Shown piece after piece: positions 15,930 through 24,238 of a stretch of DNA of 49,486 nt. Under the pieces are notes generated by a model, which was given only the letters and a program-made list of their open reading frames with translations, was not told the DNA's origin and searched no databases. Numbering within the stretch: position 1 is the first letter of the stretch; each line of letters opens with the position of its first letter. Made by a program: the position numbers and the translations under genes. Source of the DNA: Candidatus Aerophobetes bacterium Ae_b3a (GTDB taxonomy: Bacteria; Aerophobota; Aerophobia; Aerophobales; AE-B3A); assembly GCA_005223095.1 (NCBI GenBank), contig NJBQ01000007.1, forward strand, positions 1 through 49,486, in the 5' to 3' direction.

Positions 15930-16307
15930 CTATTTCGTTCCTTTTTTCTTTTTACCCAGTGTCCTTCGTGGTCCTTTGCGGGATCTAGCATTCGACCTTG
16001 TTCTCTGCCCTCTTACCGGCAGACCTTTCTTATGCCGAATCCCCCTGTAACATCCAATATGTATCAGTCTGCTAACATCCGAACTGACCTGTCTTCTAAG
16101 TTCCCCTTCTATCTTGTAATCATTTTCGATAATCCTGCGTAGTTTGTTCACCTCATCTTCAGTTAGATTCTTCCCTTGCGTATCTGGATTAACGCCAGTC
16201 TTAGAAATAATTTCTTTAGTCAGTGAGTACCCGATTCCATAAATAGAAGTCAGCCCTATTCTTATCTTCTTATTAGGTGGAATTTCTACTCCAGCGATTC
16301 GAGCCAT
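15930..16307 (-). CDS. rpsM: 30S ribosomal protein S13
   Basis: 125 aa. It starts [25 protein letters not shown], with the helix-hairpin-helix [10 protein letters not shown], and ends in the basic tail [18 protein letters not shown] that reaches the P-site tRNA. S13 forms inter-subunit bridges in the 30S head. GAGGGAGG precedes the ATG; the rpmJ stop is 12 bp upstream. Confidence 0.98.
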   Translation of the reverse strand: MARIAGVEIPPNKKIRIGLTSIYGIGYSLTKEIISKTGVNPDTQGKNLTEDEVNKLRRIIENDYKIEGELRRQVSSDVSRLIHIGCYRGIRHKKGLPVRGQRTRSNARSRKGPRRTLGKKKKGTK

Positions 16308-16319
16308 TTATTCCTCCCT

Positions 16320-16433
16320 CTACCCTTGACGTTGCTTATGTTTTGGATTTTCACAGATAACCCGCACTACTCCTTTTCTCCTCACTATCTTACACTTCTT
16401 ACACATCTTTTTCACTGAAGACCTAACTTTCAC
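16320..16433 (-). CDS. rpmJ: 50S ribosomal protein L36, zinc-type
   Basis: A 37-aa gene starting at a GTG (16431-16433) that overlaps the infA TGA as GTGA. It reads [20 protein letters not shown] and ends [10 protein letters not shown]. Cys11, Cys14, Cys27 and His32 are the zinc ligands of the C+ form. Position between infA and rpsM is the standard one. Confidence 0.97.
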   Translation of the reverse strand: MKVRSSVKKMCKKCKIVRRKGVVRVICENPKHKQRQG

Positions 16434-16657
16434 TTGCCTTTTCCTTCCCTATATACAATTCTTCCCCGGGATAAATCATAGGGAGAAACCTCCAGGCTAA
16501 CTTTATCACCTGGAAGTATTCTGATAAACTTCATTCTCATCTTACCACACACATGAGCTAGGACTCTGCGACCACTGGTCAGCTCTATTCTAAAGGTAGC
16601 GTTGGGTAATGTCTCCAAAACAACTCCTGATGTCTTAATCAATTCCTCTTTGGTCAA
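16430..16657 (-). CDS. infA: Translation initiation factor IF-1
   Basis: 75 aa, a single OB-fold S1-like domain. It carries [20 protein letters not shown] (10-29) and [19 protein letters not shown] (35-53), where the family has the conserved GKMRxxxIRIxxGD. It occupies the A site of the 30S subunit during initiation. It overlaps adk by 4 bp and rpmJ by 4 bp, so the three are probably translationally coupled. The map gene usually found between adk and infA is absent. Confidence 0.98.
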   Translation of the reverse strand: MTKEELIKTSGVVLETLPNATFRIELTSGRRVLAHVCGKMRMKFIRILPGDKVSLEVSPYDLSRGRIVYREGKGK

Positions 16658-17301
16658 ATTTTTTCCTTTTTGCCCAAGAAATTCAATATTTTTTGAGCAA
16701 TCTCCTCCGGTGACTGCTCTCCTTTAATATTATACAAAATCTTTTTCTTCCTGTAATAGCTAATCAAAGGATGGGTATGCTTCAAATAGCTCTTTATTCT
16801 CTCCTTGATTGCTTCTGGATTATCATCATCCCTCTGGAAAAAAGAAGCTCCGCAAACCCGACAGGTACTGCTAAAATCTCCCAAATTTTCTTTGTTGTAT
16901 ATGCGACCACAACTAGAACAGACCAACCGCCTACTCAACCGCTCTATAATAGTAGACTCTTTTACCTCCAGATTAATTACTAAATCAAGTCTTCTATTTT
17001 CCCTATGCAGAATTTCATCTAATTTTTTTGCCTGAAATAGGTTACGAGGAAAACCGTCTAAAATAAACCCTTTCTTTTCCTCTCTTATTTTATCTTCTAG
17101 AAGTTCTAAAACAATATCATCAGAGACAAGTCTTCCCTCTTTCATGAAATTTTCAGCTTTCTGACCCAGGAGAGTCCTCTCCTTAACTGCTTTCCTCAAT
17201 AGGTCTCCTGCGGCTATATGTACGAGACCTAGCTTGCCTCTCAGCCTTTCTACTTGCGTGCCTTTGCCTGCCCCCGCAACGCCCAACAAGACCAGATGCA
17301 T
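16654..17301 (-). CDS. adk: Adenylate kinase, zinc-lid type
   Basis: 215 aa. It interconverts ATP + AMP and 2 ADP. The P-loop is GVAGAGKGT (7-15), a variant of the usual GxPGxGKGT with Ala in place of Pro. The AMP-binding LDGFPRN is at 81-87. The LID domain has Cys128, Cys131, Cys147 and Cys150, a zinc site found in many Gram-positive and thermophilic enzymes. It lies 5 bp after secY in the spc operon. Confidence 0.97.
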   Translation of the reverse strand: MHLVLLGVAGAGKGTQVERLRGKLGLVHIAAGDLLRKAVKERTLLGQKAENFMKEGRLVSDDIVLELLEDKIREEKKGFILDGFPRNLFQAKKLDEILHRENRRLDLVINLEVKESTIIERLSRRLVCSSCGRIYNKENLGDFSSTCRVCGASFFQRDDDNPEAIKERIKSYLKHTHPLISYYRKKKILYNIKGEQSPEEIAQKILNFLGKKEKI

Positions 17302-17306
17302 ATCTG

Positions 17307-18590
17307 TTATCTCCCTGTTTTCATAAATCCCTTGTAATGGCGCATCAAGAGGTGAGATTCTAGCTGCTGCACTGTATCCAGGGCTACACCTACCGCAATA
17401 AGAATGGAAGTTCCCCCAAAGCGAAGGCTTCCACGTAAGAGTTCTCTATTAGCTATGTCAGGAAACACCGCAATAAAGGCAAAAAATATAGCACCAACAA
17501 AAGTGACCCGAGTAAGAACAGCTGTGATATACTCAGCGGTCGGTTTCCCTGGACGGAGTCCAGGAATAAACCCCCCGTACCGACGCATATTATCTGCTAC
17601 CTCTACTGGATTAAAAACAATCGCTGTATAAAAGAAAGTAAACAAAACCACCGCTAAAGCAAGCAGAACATAATACAATGATGCCCCTGGACTCAGCCAC
17701 CCAGCAATCTGCTGCGTAATAGGATGAGGAATAAATCTGGCTACTGTAGAAGGCAATATTAAAATAGCTATAGCAAAAATTATGGCAATCACTCCTACTC
17801 CCCCTACACGGATAGGGATATAAGAAGTCTGTCCTCCATAAACCTTTCTTCCTACTATTCTTCTGGCATAACGAATAGGAATTCGTCTTTCCGCCTCATA
17901 AATGACTACTACAGCTGCAATCACAAAAATACTAATTAAAGCAAAAAGAAAAATGCGGAAGGGAGTTATCTCTCCAACGCTCAGTAAGCTACCAATGCTT
18001 CCTGCGGCTGGACGTAGCTGAGCTACAATTCCAGCAAAAATTATCAAGGAAATCCCATTACCTATACCCCTTTCAGTAATCTTCTCCCCCAGCCACATTA
18101 TAAATATAGTCCCTGCAAGTAAGGTCACCACAGCAGAAAAGATAAAAGCTGGTCCTCTAATAATTACAAAAGCCCCATTCTCCATGTTTTGAATCATATA
18201 GGCTAATGTTATCGCCTGAATAGCACCGATGGGTAAAGTAGCGTACCTGGTAATCTGAGTGATTTTCTGTCTTCCCTCCTCTCCTTGCTTGCTCAACCGT
18301 TCAAGCTGAGGTATAGCTACGGTCAAAAGCTGCATAATAATTGAAGTACTAATATAAGGCATTATTCCCATAGCAAAAATAGACATTCGGCTAAGGGCTC
18401 CACCACCGAAAATATTCATTAAGCCGAAGGCTCCTGTTTCAAAGATAGCACTTCGAGCAAGAGCATCTGCATTTATTCCTGGGATAGGAACAAAAATGCC
18501 AAACCTGAACACTACAAACACACCTAATGTAAAAAGGATTCTTCTGCGCAGCTCCGGAATTCTAAAAATATTCTGAAATCTCTCTAGCAT
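17307..18590 (-). CDS. secY: Protein translocase subunit SecY
   Basis: 427 aa from the ATG at 18590, which shares one base with the rplO stop (TGATG). A TTG three bases earlier is possible but unnecessary. Ten hydrophobic helices are visible. FVPIPGINADAL (about 30-41) follows helix 1; the plug and helix 2 region has NIFGGGALSRMSIFAMGIMPYIS. The cytoplasmic loop has AERRIPIRYARR, and FIPGLRPGKPTAEYI is near residue 340. It forms the inner-membrane channel with SecE, also encoded in this window. Confidence 0.98.
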   Translation of the reverse strand: MLERFQNIFRIPELRRRILFTLGVFVVFRFGIFVPIPGINADALARSAIFETGAFGLMNIFGGGALSRMSIFAMGIMPYISTSIIMQLLTVAIPQLERLSKQGEEGRQKITQITRYATLPIGAIQAITLAYMIQNMENGAFVIIRGPAFIFSAVVTLLAGTIFIMWLGEKITERGIGNGISLIIFAGIVAQLRPAAGSIGSLLSVGEITPFRIFLFALISIFVIAAVVVIYEAERRIPIRYARRIVGRKVYGGQTSYIPIRVGGVGVIAIIFAIAILILPSTVARFIPHPITQQIAGWLSPGASLYYVLLALAVVLFTFFYTAIVFNPVEVADNMRRYGGFIPGLRPGKPTAEYITAVLTRVTFVGAIFFAFIAVFPDIANRELLRGSLRFGGTSILIAVGVALDTVQQLESHLLMRHYKGFMKTGR

Positions 18591-19024
18591 CAAATGACCT
18601 CTATTTTTCCCCCTGCTTCCTTTATTTTCCTCTCAGCTTCTTTGGAAAATTGATGAGCCTTTACTTCCAAGGCTAGATTAAGCTTTCCTTTGCCCAATAT
18701 CTTAATTTTGCCTTTTTTCTTCACTAGCCCTGTTTTTATCAACAATTCTGGACTAACAACAACATCATCCTTTTGAAATATATTCAAATCCCTAACATTG
18801 ACTATTTGGTTTCTCTGTTTAAGGACACTGGTAAAACCTCTTTTAGGGACTCTGCGAGTAAGAGGCATCTGCCCCCCTTCAAACCAGAGAGCAACTTTCG
18901 AACGGGCCTTTTGTCCTTTGTGTCCCCTTGTAGATGTTTTGCCATGCCCTGAACTAGGCCCTCTGCCTACTATTTTCCTTCTATGAGTAGCTCCAGAAGG
19001 AGGTGTCAATAACGATGCATTCAT
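18590..19024 (-). CDS. rplO: 50S ribosomal protein L15
   Basis: 144 aa. The N-terminus has the Gly/Arg-rich [22 protein letters not shown] (21-42), and [17 protein letters not shown] (49-65) is the family signature. It overlaps rpsE by 4 bp (ATGA). The rpmD gene for L30, which normally lies between rpsE and rplO, is not here and there is no room for it. Confidence 0.98.
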   Translation of the reverse strand: MNASLLTPPSGATHRRKIVGRGPSSGHGKTSTRGHKGQKARSKVALWFEGGQMPLTRRVPKRGFTSVLKQRNQIVNVRDLNIFQKDDVVVSPELLIKTGLVKKKGKIKILGKGKLNLALEVKAHQFSKEAERKIKEAGGKIEVI

Positions 19025-19530
19025 CGATGGTTCCTTTTTCGTAATCTAATAACCTTATCAGGATCTCTCAGGTTTCTTAGTCCCTCAATTGTAGCCTTAG
19101 CTAGATTAAGAGGGTTATTACTCCGTAAAGACTTACTCAAGATATCTTTTATTCCAGCTAACTCTACTACCGCTCTCACTGTCTCTCCAGCAATAACTCC
19201 CGTTCCAGAAGAAGCTGGTTTAAGAAGAACTTGCCCTGCTCCATACTTTCCTATTATTTCATGAGGAATAGTATTATTTCTAAGAGAAACATAGACCGTA
19301 TTCCTCTCTGCTTTTTTTCTTCCTTTCCTTATGGCTTCAACTAATTCTTTAGCCTTTCCTAAACCAAGACCTACCTTACCTTTTCGATTGCCCACCACTA
19401 CCAAAGCATTAAACCCTATAGTCCGGCCTCCTTTAACTACAGTAAAAACTCTCCGCACCCTTATTAATCTCTCTTCTAGTTGACCGCCCTCTTCCTTTAC
19501 ATTATTATCTTTTTCTTTTGACCTCTGCAC
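19021..19530 (-). CDS. rpsE: 30S ribosomal protein S5
   Basis: 169 aa from a GTG at 19530, preceded by a purine-rich GGGGGG stretch. The dsRNA-binding S5 domain has [32 protein letters not shown] (about 31-62), and [19 protein letters not shown] is near 108-126. S5 contributes to decoding fidelity and the mRNA entry site. A 158-bp heptad element sits between its start and rplR. Confidence 0.98.
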   Translation of the reverse strand: MQRSKEKDNNVKEEGGQLEERLIRVRRVFTVVKGGRTIGFNALVVVGNRKGKVGLGLGKAKELVEAIRKGRKKAERNTVYVSLRNNTIPHEIIGKYGAGQVLLKPASSGTGVIAGETVRAVVELAGIKDILSKSLRSNNPLNLAKATIEGLRNLRDPDKVIRLRKRNHR

Positions 19531-19546
19531 TATTCAACCCCCCCTA

Positions 19547-19704
19547 ATTCGTTGCTGGTTGCTAGTTGCTCGTATCTCGTGCCCCCTCATCCCTTCCTTC
19601 TCCCCGAGGGAAGAAGGCACAAGCATCGAGCATCTGGGGTCTACCCTCTAGAGAGCATACTTCTTTTTTTTCGAGCGACTAGCAACCAGCAACGAGCAAC
19701 GAAA
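19547..19704. repeat. Heptad-arm inverted element, GTTGCT type (D2)
   Basis: Left arm units are CGTTGCT, GGTTGCT, AGTTGCT, CGTATCT (from 19550). Right arm units, read on the minus strand, are CGTTGCT, CGTTGCT, GGTTGCT, AGTCGCT. Twenty-two of 23 bases pair. The core has a CTTCC/GGAAG hairpin and a CTCTAGAG palindrome. It is about 90 % identical by eye to the copy at 20657-20815. It starts 17 bp before rpsE and ends 4 bp after the rplR stop. Confidence 0.88.
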
Positions 19705-19707
19705 TTT

Positions 19708-20076
19708 CTATATCTTTATTCCCTGCTTTCGTATTGCTTCTGCCAAATATTCTATTCGTCCGTGATAACGGTAAGGACCTCTATCAAGAACCATCTGTTC
19801 TATCTTCTTTTTCTTCGCTTGTTCAGCTAAGTCTTTGCCCATCTTCCTGGCTATCCCTAGACTCTTAGCACAGTTTCCCTTTTTATAGGGAGCACCTGAT
19901 GAAGAAAGAAAAAGTAATGTTCTCCCTTCCTCATCATCTATCAACTGAAGATAAAGATATCTATTGCTTTTATGAATTGATAGTCTCGGTCTATTCCCGG
20001 TGCCAAAGATTTTCTTTCGGACTCTTTTTCTTCTTTTCTCTCTTTGCCTGTATTTATCTTTCACATATTCGCCCAT
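19708..20076 (-). CDS. rplR: 50S ribosomal protein L18
   Basis: 122 aa. RKRVRKKIFGTGNRPRLSIHKSNRYLYLQLIDDE (17-50) is the L18 signature, and FDRGGxxYHGRV appears as LDRGPYRYHGRIEYLAEAIRKQGI near the C-terminus. It binds 5S rRNA with L5. It follows rplF by 11 bp. Confidence 0.97.
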   Translation of the reverse strand: MGEYVKDKYRQREKRRKRVRKKIFGTGNRPRLSIHKSNRYLYLQLIDDEEGRTLLFLSSSGAPYKKGNCAKSLGIARKMGKDLAEQAKKKKIEQMVLDRGPYRYHGRIEYLAEAIRKQGIKI

Positions 20077-20087
20077 TTTATATTCTT

Positions 20088-20639
20088 CTATTGTCCTTTA
20101 GTTACTAGTGCAGCCTTACCTGCCTTGCGTCTTATAACCTCCCCCTTATACCTAATCCCTTTTCCCTTATATGGTTCGGGTTTCTTGAAAGACCTAATCT
20201 CCGCCGCAATTTCCCCTACTCTTTGCTTATCACAGCCAAAAATTCTGAGTGAAGTGGGGCTAATTAGTTCTACTTTTGTATCTTCGGGAGGAATATATTT
20301 GACAAGATGAGAATACCCCACACTTAGAGATAGGGTTTTGTTCTCTAATGTAGCTCTATAACCTCTACCCACAATTTCCAGAAACTTCTCAAACCCTTCT
20401 GAAACACCCTTTGTCATATTAAAAATAAGGCTACGTATAGTTCCATGCAAAGATTTGGTCTGTTTATCTTCTTTAAACCTTTTAACCAAAATCTGATTAT
20501 TTTCTACAACCACTTCTAAGCCAGAAGGTATTTCTCTTTCTAATTCTCCCTGAGGACCTTTTACCTTAATCTTGCCCTCTCCTATTGTCACTTCTACTTT
20601 TTCTGGAATAGGAATAGGTTCCCTACCCACTCTAGACAT
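20088..20639 (-). CDS. rplF: 50S ribosomal protein L6
   Basis: 183 aa with two L6 domains. SRVGREPIPIPEKVEV opens the protein, and PEPYKGKGIRYKGEVIRRKAGKA (152-174) is the C-terminal signature. It stabilises the sarcin-ricin region on the large subunit. GGGAG lies six bases before the ATG; another D-type heptad element lies between it and rpsH. Confidence 0.98.
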   Translation of the reverse strand: MSRVGREPIPIPEKVEVTIGEGKIKVKGPQGELEREIPSGLEVVVENNQILVKRFKEDKQTKSLHGTIRSLIFNMTKGVSEGFEKFLEIVGRGYRATLENKTLSLSVGYSHLVKYIPPEDTKVELISPTSLRIFGCDKQRVGEIAAEIRSFKKPEPYKGKGIRYKGEVIRRKAGKAALVTKGQ

Positions 20640-20656
20640 AATGAACTCCCTCTCTA

Positions 20657-20815
20657 ATTCGTTGCTAGTTGCTAGTTGCTCGTATCTCGTGCCCTCTCAT
20701 CCCTTCCTTACTCCCCGAGGGAAGAAAGCACAAGCATCGGGCATATAGAGTCTACCCTCTAGAGAGCATACTTCTTTTTTTTCAAGCGACGAGCGACTAG
20801 CAACGAGCAACGAAT
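20657..20815. repeat. Heptad-arm inverted element, GTTGCT type (D3)
   Basis: Close copy of 19547-19704. Left arm: CGTTGCT, AGTTGCT, AGTTGCT, CGTATCT. Right arm, inverted, ends 4 bp before the rpsH stop. Differences lie mostly in the core around the CATCGGGCAT segment and in the number of right-arm heptads. Confidence 0.88.
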
Positions 20816-20818
20816 TTT

Positions 20819-21217
20819 CTACCATACATAACAAAGAATCTCTCCTCCTACTCCCAATTTACGTGCTTCTATATTAGCGACAACTCCTTTGGAAGTTGAT
20901 AGAATACAAATACCCAGCCCTCCTCTTATCATCCCAGGTACGTCTTCCTTCTTGATATATTCCCGTCTTCCTGGTTTACTCACTCGTTCCAAATAAGTAA
21001 TTATGGGTTCTCCCTCTTCAGAATACTTCAAATATATCTGAAGTATCTTCTTCTTCCCCTGCCTTATAACGTTATACCCTCCGATGAAACCCTCTTTTTT
21101 TAAAACTAGACATATAGCCCCCTTCATCCTAGAATTAGGGAGTTCGACTTTAGCCTTAGAAAGCGTCGCAGCATTTCTAATTCGAGTTAGTAAATCAGCA
21201 ATTGGATCGGTAAGCAT
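20819..21217 (-). CDS. rpsH: 30S ribosomal protein S8
   Basis: 132 aa. LTDPIADLLTRIRNA (2-16) and the C-terminal SxSKGxMTDxxAR pattern, here STSKGVVANIEARKLGVGGEILCYVW, identify S8. It binds helix 21 of 16S rRNA. GAGGAGG precedes the ATG. Upstream is a 383-bp spacer. Confidence 0.98.
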   Translation of the reverse strand: MLTDPIADLLTRIRNAATLSKAKVELPNSRMKGAICLVLKKEGFIGGYNVIRQGKKKILQIYLKYSEEGEPIITYLERVSKPGRREYIKKEDVPGMIRGGLGICILSTSKGVVANIEARKLGVGGEILCYVW

Positions 21218-21600
21218 TTTCCTCCTCTTTTTTAGCCAAGAAATACCTCAGGACAATTTCTTCCGTCGCTGTATAGTAGCTTCTTATTATTTCTACTCAG
21301 CTTCTCGTTTCGGGAAAAATATAAAAGACTTTGAAGGGGGAAACATCCCCCCTCAACGGCCTTCGGCCTGCTCCCCCCAAGTTCAAGAGCAGGCAGAGCA
21401 TCGTCGTCTTACTCCTCAAACAGTATATTTTTCTTTTTCCTCAACTCGAAGCTTCGTTAGGGATGCCCCTAATAAGGCTTCTTCAGAAAATGTGCTTCGG
21501 TAGACCATATAATTTCCTAGTTCCTCAAGAATGCCTCAGGACTACATAGTATGTCGTATTGCGCAATACGCATCACGCACGACGCATTACAAGATACTAA
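21218..21600. repeat. 383-bp rpsN-rpsH spacer made of several repeat pieces
   Basis: No convincing gene is present. Pieces seen: a hairpin unit (AAGAAAT...ATTTCTTCCGTC) at 21238-21266; a GGCC-TTC-GGCC hairpin with CTGCTCC (21355-21375) that recurs at 27595; a second, degenerate CTCAGGAC unit near 21525-21542; and a CGTATTG heptad array (21552-21595) with head-to-head arms. The middle part (21400-21520) is unrecognised. Its length inside the spc operon is unusual. Confidence 0.7.
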
Positions 21601-21786
21601 TTACCAGCTGGCTTTTTTTACCCCAGGTACTACTCCCTCATGAACTAGTTCTCGAAAACAAATTCTACATAAAGCAAATTTTCCGATATAGCCTCTGGGC
21701 CGTCCACAAATCTGACATCTGTTACGAGCACGAACATCAAATTTTGGTTTCCTCTTACTCTTTTCTATTAAAGCCTTCTTCGCCAT
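21601..21786 (-). CDS. rpsN: 30S ribosomal protein S14, zinc-binding type
   Basis: 61 aa, the short C+ form. Cys24, Cys27, Cys40 and Cys43 form the zinc ribbon (CQIC and CRIC), followed by [18 protein letters not shown], the family C-terminus. S14 completes the 30S head. AGAGG lies seven bases before the ATG. Confidence 0.98.
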   Translation of the reverse strand: MAKKALIEKSKRKPKFDVRARNRCQICGRPRGYIGKFALCRICFRELVHEGVVPGVKKASW

Positions 21787-21822
21787 CTTTTTCCTCTTTC
21801 TTGATGACTTAACCCCTCAATC

Positions 21823-21880
21823 CCGTATCTCGTTGTTCGTATCTCGTATAGCGTAAAACCAGGAGATACTAGATACGGTT
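21823..21880. repeat. Short heptad hairpin (mixed CGTATCT/CGTTGTT type)
   Basis: The left arm is CGTATCT, CGTTGTT, CGTATCT, CGTATAG. The right arm is the inverted AGTATCT, CGTATCT, which encodes the RI and TAG stop of rplE. Only about 10 nt separate the arms. Confidence 0.7.
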
Positions 21881-22414
21881 CTTAAAGGGTAGCCCTAAGG
21901 AAGTAAGTAATTCCCTAGCTTCCTCATCATTTACAGCTGTGGTAACTATAGCCACAGATAAACCATGAATTACTCCTACTTCGTCATAAGAGATCTCCGG
22001 AAAGACTAACTGTTCTGTTAAACCCAGGGTAAAATTACCTCTATTATCAAATTGATCAAGAGATATTCCTTGAAAGTCCTTAATCCTGGGAATAGCTAGA
22101 TTAAATAATCTATCCAGGAATTCATACATTCTATATCCCCGCATAGTAACCTTACAACCTATAGGAGTATCTTCTCTTAGATTAAAACCAGCAATAGACC
22201 TTTTTGCCCTGGTGACCACAGGTTGCTGGCCACTAATCAAAGCCAGGCTTTTCTTGGCTGATTCAAGTGATTTGGGATCATTTTTGGCGCTACCTACTCC
22301 CATATTAAGACAGACCTTCTCAACTCGAGGGACCATCATAGAATTCTTATAGCCAAACTTTTTCATCATTGAGGGAATAATTTCTTTTTCATAAACTTCC
22401 TTAAGTCTAGCCAA
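21869..22414 (-). CDS. rplE: 50S ribosomal protein L5
   Basis: 181 aa from a TTG (22414) with GAAAGGA upstream. Visible signatures are VEKVCLNMGVGSA (30-42) and RDFRGI-like IPRIKDFQGIS (about 109-119). It binds 5S rRNA and P-site tRNA. The last two residues (RI) and the stop are encoded by heptad units. Confidence 0.97.
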   Translation of the reverse strand: MARLKEVYEKEIIPSMMKKFGYKNSMMVPRVEKVCLNMGVGSAKNDPKSLESAKKSLALISGQQPVVTRAKRSIAGFNLREDTPIGCKVTMRGYRMYEFLDRLFNLAIPRIKDFQGISLDQFDNRGNFTLGLTEQLVFPEISYDEVGVIHGLSVAIVTTAVNDEEARELLTSLGLPFKNRI

Positions 22415-22428
22415 TGCTCTTTTCCTTT

Positions 22429-22758
22429 CTAATCAATTACCTCTCCACATTTTTTACAAAACCTCAGCTTTCCCCCTTCATCCGTTCTCTGCTTTAGAAC
22501 TTTTATTCCTACCCTACTCTTCTTTCCACAACGTGAACATATTAGCATTACTTTACTAATAGAGAGAAGGGCTTCCCTCTCCACTATTCCACTTTGCTGC
22601 CCTTTCCGAGTAGGTCTGATATGCTTCTTGGTAATATTAATATGCTCTACCATTAACTTATTCTTTCCAGGAACTACATAAGTCACCTTACCCCGTCTTC
22701 CTTTGTCTTTGCCAGAAATAACTACTACTTCATCACCTGTCTTTATTTTAAGCACCAC
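22429..22758 (-). CDS. rplX: 50S ribosomal protein L24 with a C-terminal zinc ribbon
   Basis: 109 aa from tandem GTG codons; the second (22755) is better spaced from AGGGG. The KOW domain is at 6-40 (GDEVVVISGKDKGRRGKV). The tail carries CSRCGKK (74-80) and CKKCGE (101-106), a four-Cys zinc site found in many bacterial L24 proteins but not in E. coli. L24 starts 50S assembly. A heptad array lies immediately upstream. Confidence 0.97.
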   Translation of the reverse strand: MVLKIKTGDEVVVISGKDKGRRGKVTYVVPGKNKLMVEHINITKKHIRPTRKGQQSGIVEREALLSISKVMLICSRCGKKSRVGIKVLKQRTDEGGKLRFCKKCGEVID

Positions 22759-22767
22759 TTCACCCCT

Positions 22768-22935
22768 GTCTCGTATTGCGTATATCGTATTGCGTATGTC
22801 GAAAAGAAAGAAAAAAAGAGTCTGAGCTCTGGATACTCGGTCCTGGAGGCTCGATACTCGTAAAAGAAGAAAGACAAATAACGACGAATAAAGAGGTGTT
22901 GCGCAATACGATATACGATATACGCAATACGGCTT
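22768..22935. repeat. Heptad-arm inverted element, CGTATTG type (C2)
   Basis: The left arm is CGTATTG, CGTATAT, CGTATTG, CGTATGT (22772-22801). The right arm (22899-22931) is CAATACG, ATATACG, ATATACG, CAATACG, giving a long, nearly perfect stem. The core (22802-22898) is A/G-rich and not found elsewhere in the window. It fills the rplN-rplX spacer. Confidence 0.85.
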
Positions 22936-23304
22936 TTAAACTACTTCCGGTGCCAGAGAGATTATCTTCATAAAATTTTTCTCTCTTAATTCCCGGGTCA
23001 CTGGACCGAAAATCCTTGTCCCTCTCGGATTTCCAGCAGCATCGATTAGTACTCCTGCATTCTCATCAAAACTTATATACGAGCCATCTTTTCTTCGCAA
23101 AGATTTTCTAGTCCTTACCACTACTGCTTTGACTACTTCACCTTTTTTTATTTCACTATTAGCAACGGTCTTCTTCACTGAAGCTACTATCACATCGCCT
23201 AATCGCGCATAACGACGTGCTGACCCTCCTGGCACTCCTATGCATCTTATTTTCTTTGCTCCTGTGTTATCCGCCACCACAAGCTCAGTTTCACGTTGAA
23301 TCAT
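22936..23304 (-). CDS. rplN: 50S ribosomal protein L14
   Basis: 122 aa. [22 protein letters not shown] and the C-terminal [25 protein letters not shown] are diagnostic. It forms inter-subunit bridges and binds L19. GAGGAGATAG precedes the ATG. Confidence 0.99.
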   Translation of the reverse strand: MIQRETELVVADNTGAKKIRCIGVPGGSARRYARLGDVIVASVKKTVANSEIKKGEVVKAVVVRTRKSLRRKDGSYISFDENAGVLIDAAGNPRGTRIFGPVTRELREKNFMKIISLAPEVV

Positions 23305-23350
23305 CCTATCTCCTCTTTTTTACCAGAAAGCCAGCCTACAGCATCCAGGG

Positions 23351-23614
23351 CTATGCGTTTTCTTTTTCTTCTGATCTTAAAATCTTAGTTACTCGCCAGC
23401 ATTTCCCCTTGCCTAAGGGTCTACCCTCTCTTATTATTATTGTGTCACCTTTACGACACTTATCAAGCTCATCATGAACCTTTACTCTTTTGCTTCTTAC
23501 TATTTTTTTCCTATACATAGGATGAGCAAATTCACGTTTGATAAGCACTACTACTGTCTTATCCATTTTATCACTTACTACTTTCCCCGTCCTCTCTTTT
23601 GCTCTATTGCTCAA
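23351..23614 (-). CDS. rpsQ: 30S ribosomal protein S17
   Basis: 87 aa from a TTG (23614) with GGAGG five bases upstream. GKVVSDKMDKTVVVLIKREFAHPMYRK (10-36) is the S17 OB-fold signature. It overlaps the end of rpmC by 11 bp. Confidence 0.98.
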   Translation of the reverse strand: MSNRAKERTGKVVSDKMDKTVVVLIKREFAHPMYRKKIVRSKRVKVHDELDKCRKGDTIIIREGRPLGKGKCWRVTKILRSEEKENA

Positions 23615-23816
23615 ACTTTCCTCCCTTCTCTAATTCCCTTTTGCGTAAGACAGTCTTTATTCTAGATATTGTTATTTTTGCTTCTTTAATATTAGAAGAA
23701 TTTGCCTCCCTTCCCTGAGCTGCCCCTATCTTCAAACTAAACAATTTACCCTGAGCACTTTTAAGATGCTCCTGAAGTTCCTCTCTGGATAAATCCCTTA
23801 ACTCTTCTATTTTCAT
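23604..23816 (-). CDS. rpmC: 50S ribosomal protein L29
   Basis: 70 aa from the ATG at 23816 (GGAG six bases before it), giving MKIEELRDLSREEL; the frame could extend 4 codons to 23828 without a ribosome site. Two-helix protein with NIKEAKITISRIKTVLRKRE in the second helix. It sits near the tunnel exit where SRP and trigger factor dock. Confidence 0.97.
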   Translation of the reverse strand: MKIEELRDLSREELQEHLKSAQGKLFSLKIGAAQGREANSSNIKEAKITISRIKTVLRKRELEKGGKFEQ

Positions 23817-23818
23817 AA

Positions 23819-24238
23819 CTATCTCCATAATTCAGAGGAAACAATTCTGGTTTTAAGAGGAAGTTTACGAGAAGCCAATCGGAAAGCCTCCTTTGCCCTT
23901 CCCTCTCCTATTCCTCCTAACTCAAACAAAATCCTTCCTGCCTTAACCGGTGCTACCCAATGGTCAGGTTCTCCTTTACCTTTGCCCATACGAGTCTCCA
24001 GAGGCTTCCTGGTAATTGCTTTATCAGGAAAAATCCTGATCCAAAGACGGCCCTCATGTCCTACAGAGCGAACTATGGTAACTCTAGTTGCCTCTATCTG
24101 GCGAGCAGTGACCCACTTGGTTTCTTGGGCCATTAAACCGTATTCTCCGAAGTTCAACTTTGTTCCACGTGTGGCCCTGCCTCTTAACTTACCCTTCTGA
24201 ACTTTTCTGTATTTTACTCTTTTCGGCTGAAGTCTCAT
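23819..24238 (-). CDS. rplP: 50S ribosomal protein L16
   Basis: 139 aa from the ATG at 24238 (a TTG at 24244 is also possible). [19 protein letters not shown] (5-23) and [23 protein letters not shown] (about 81-103) identify L16, which organises the peptidyl transferase centre and A-site tRNA. The first 50 bp overlap the end of rpsC in another frame. Confidence 0.98.
   Translation of the reverse strand: MRLQPKRVKYRKVQKGKLRGRATRGTKLNFGEYGLMAQETKWVTARQIEATRVTIVRSVGHEGRLWIRIFPDKAITRKPLETRMGKGKGEPDHWVAPVKAGRILFELGGIGEGRAKEAFRLASRKLPLKTRIVSSELWR

Noticed and set aside
21297-21401. 34-aa ORF on the minus strand in the rpsN-rpsH spacer
   Set aside because: It lies over a repeated GGCC hairpin also seen at 27595, has no clear ribosome site and no recognisable protein features.
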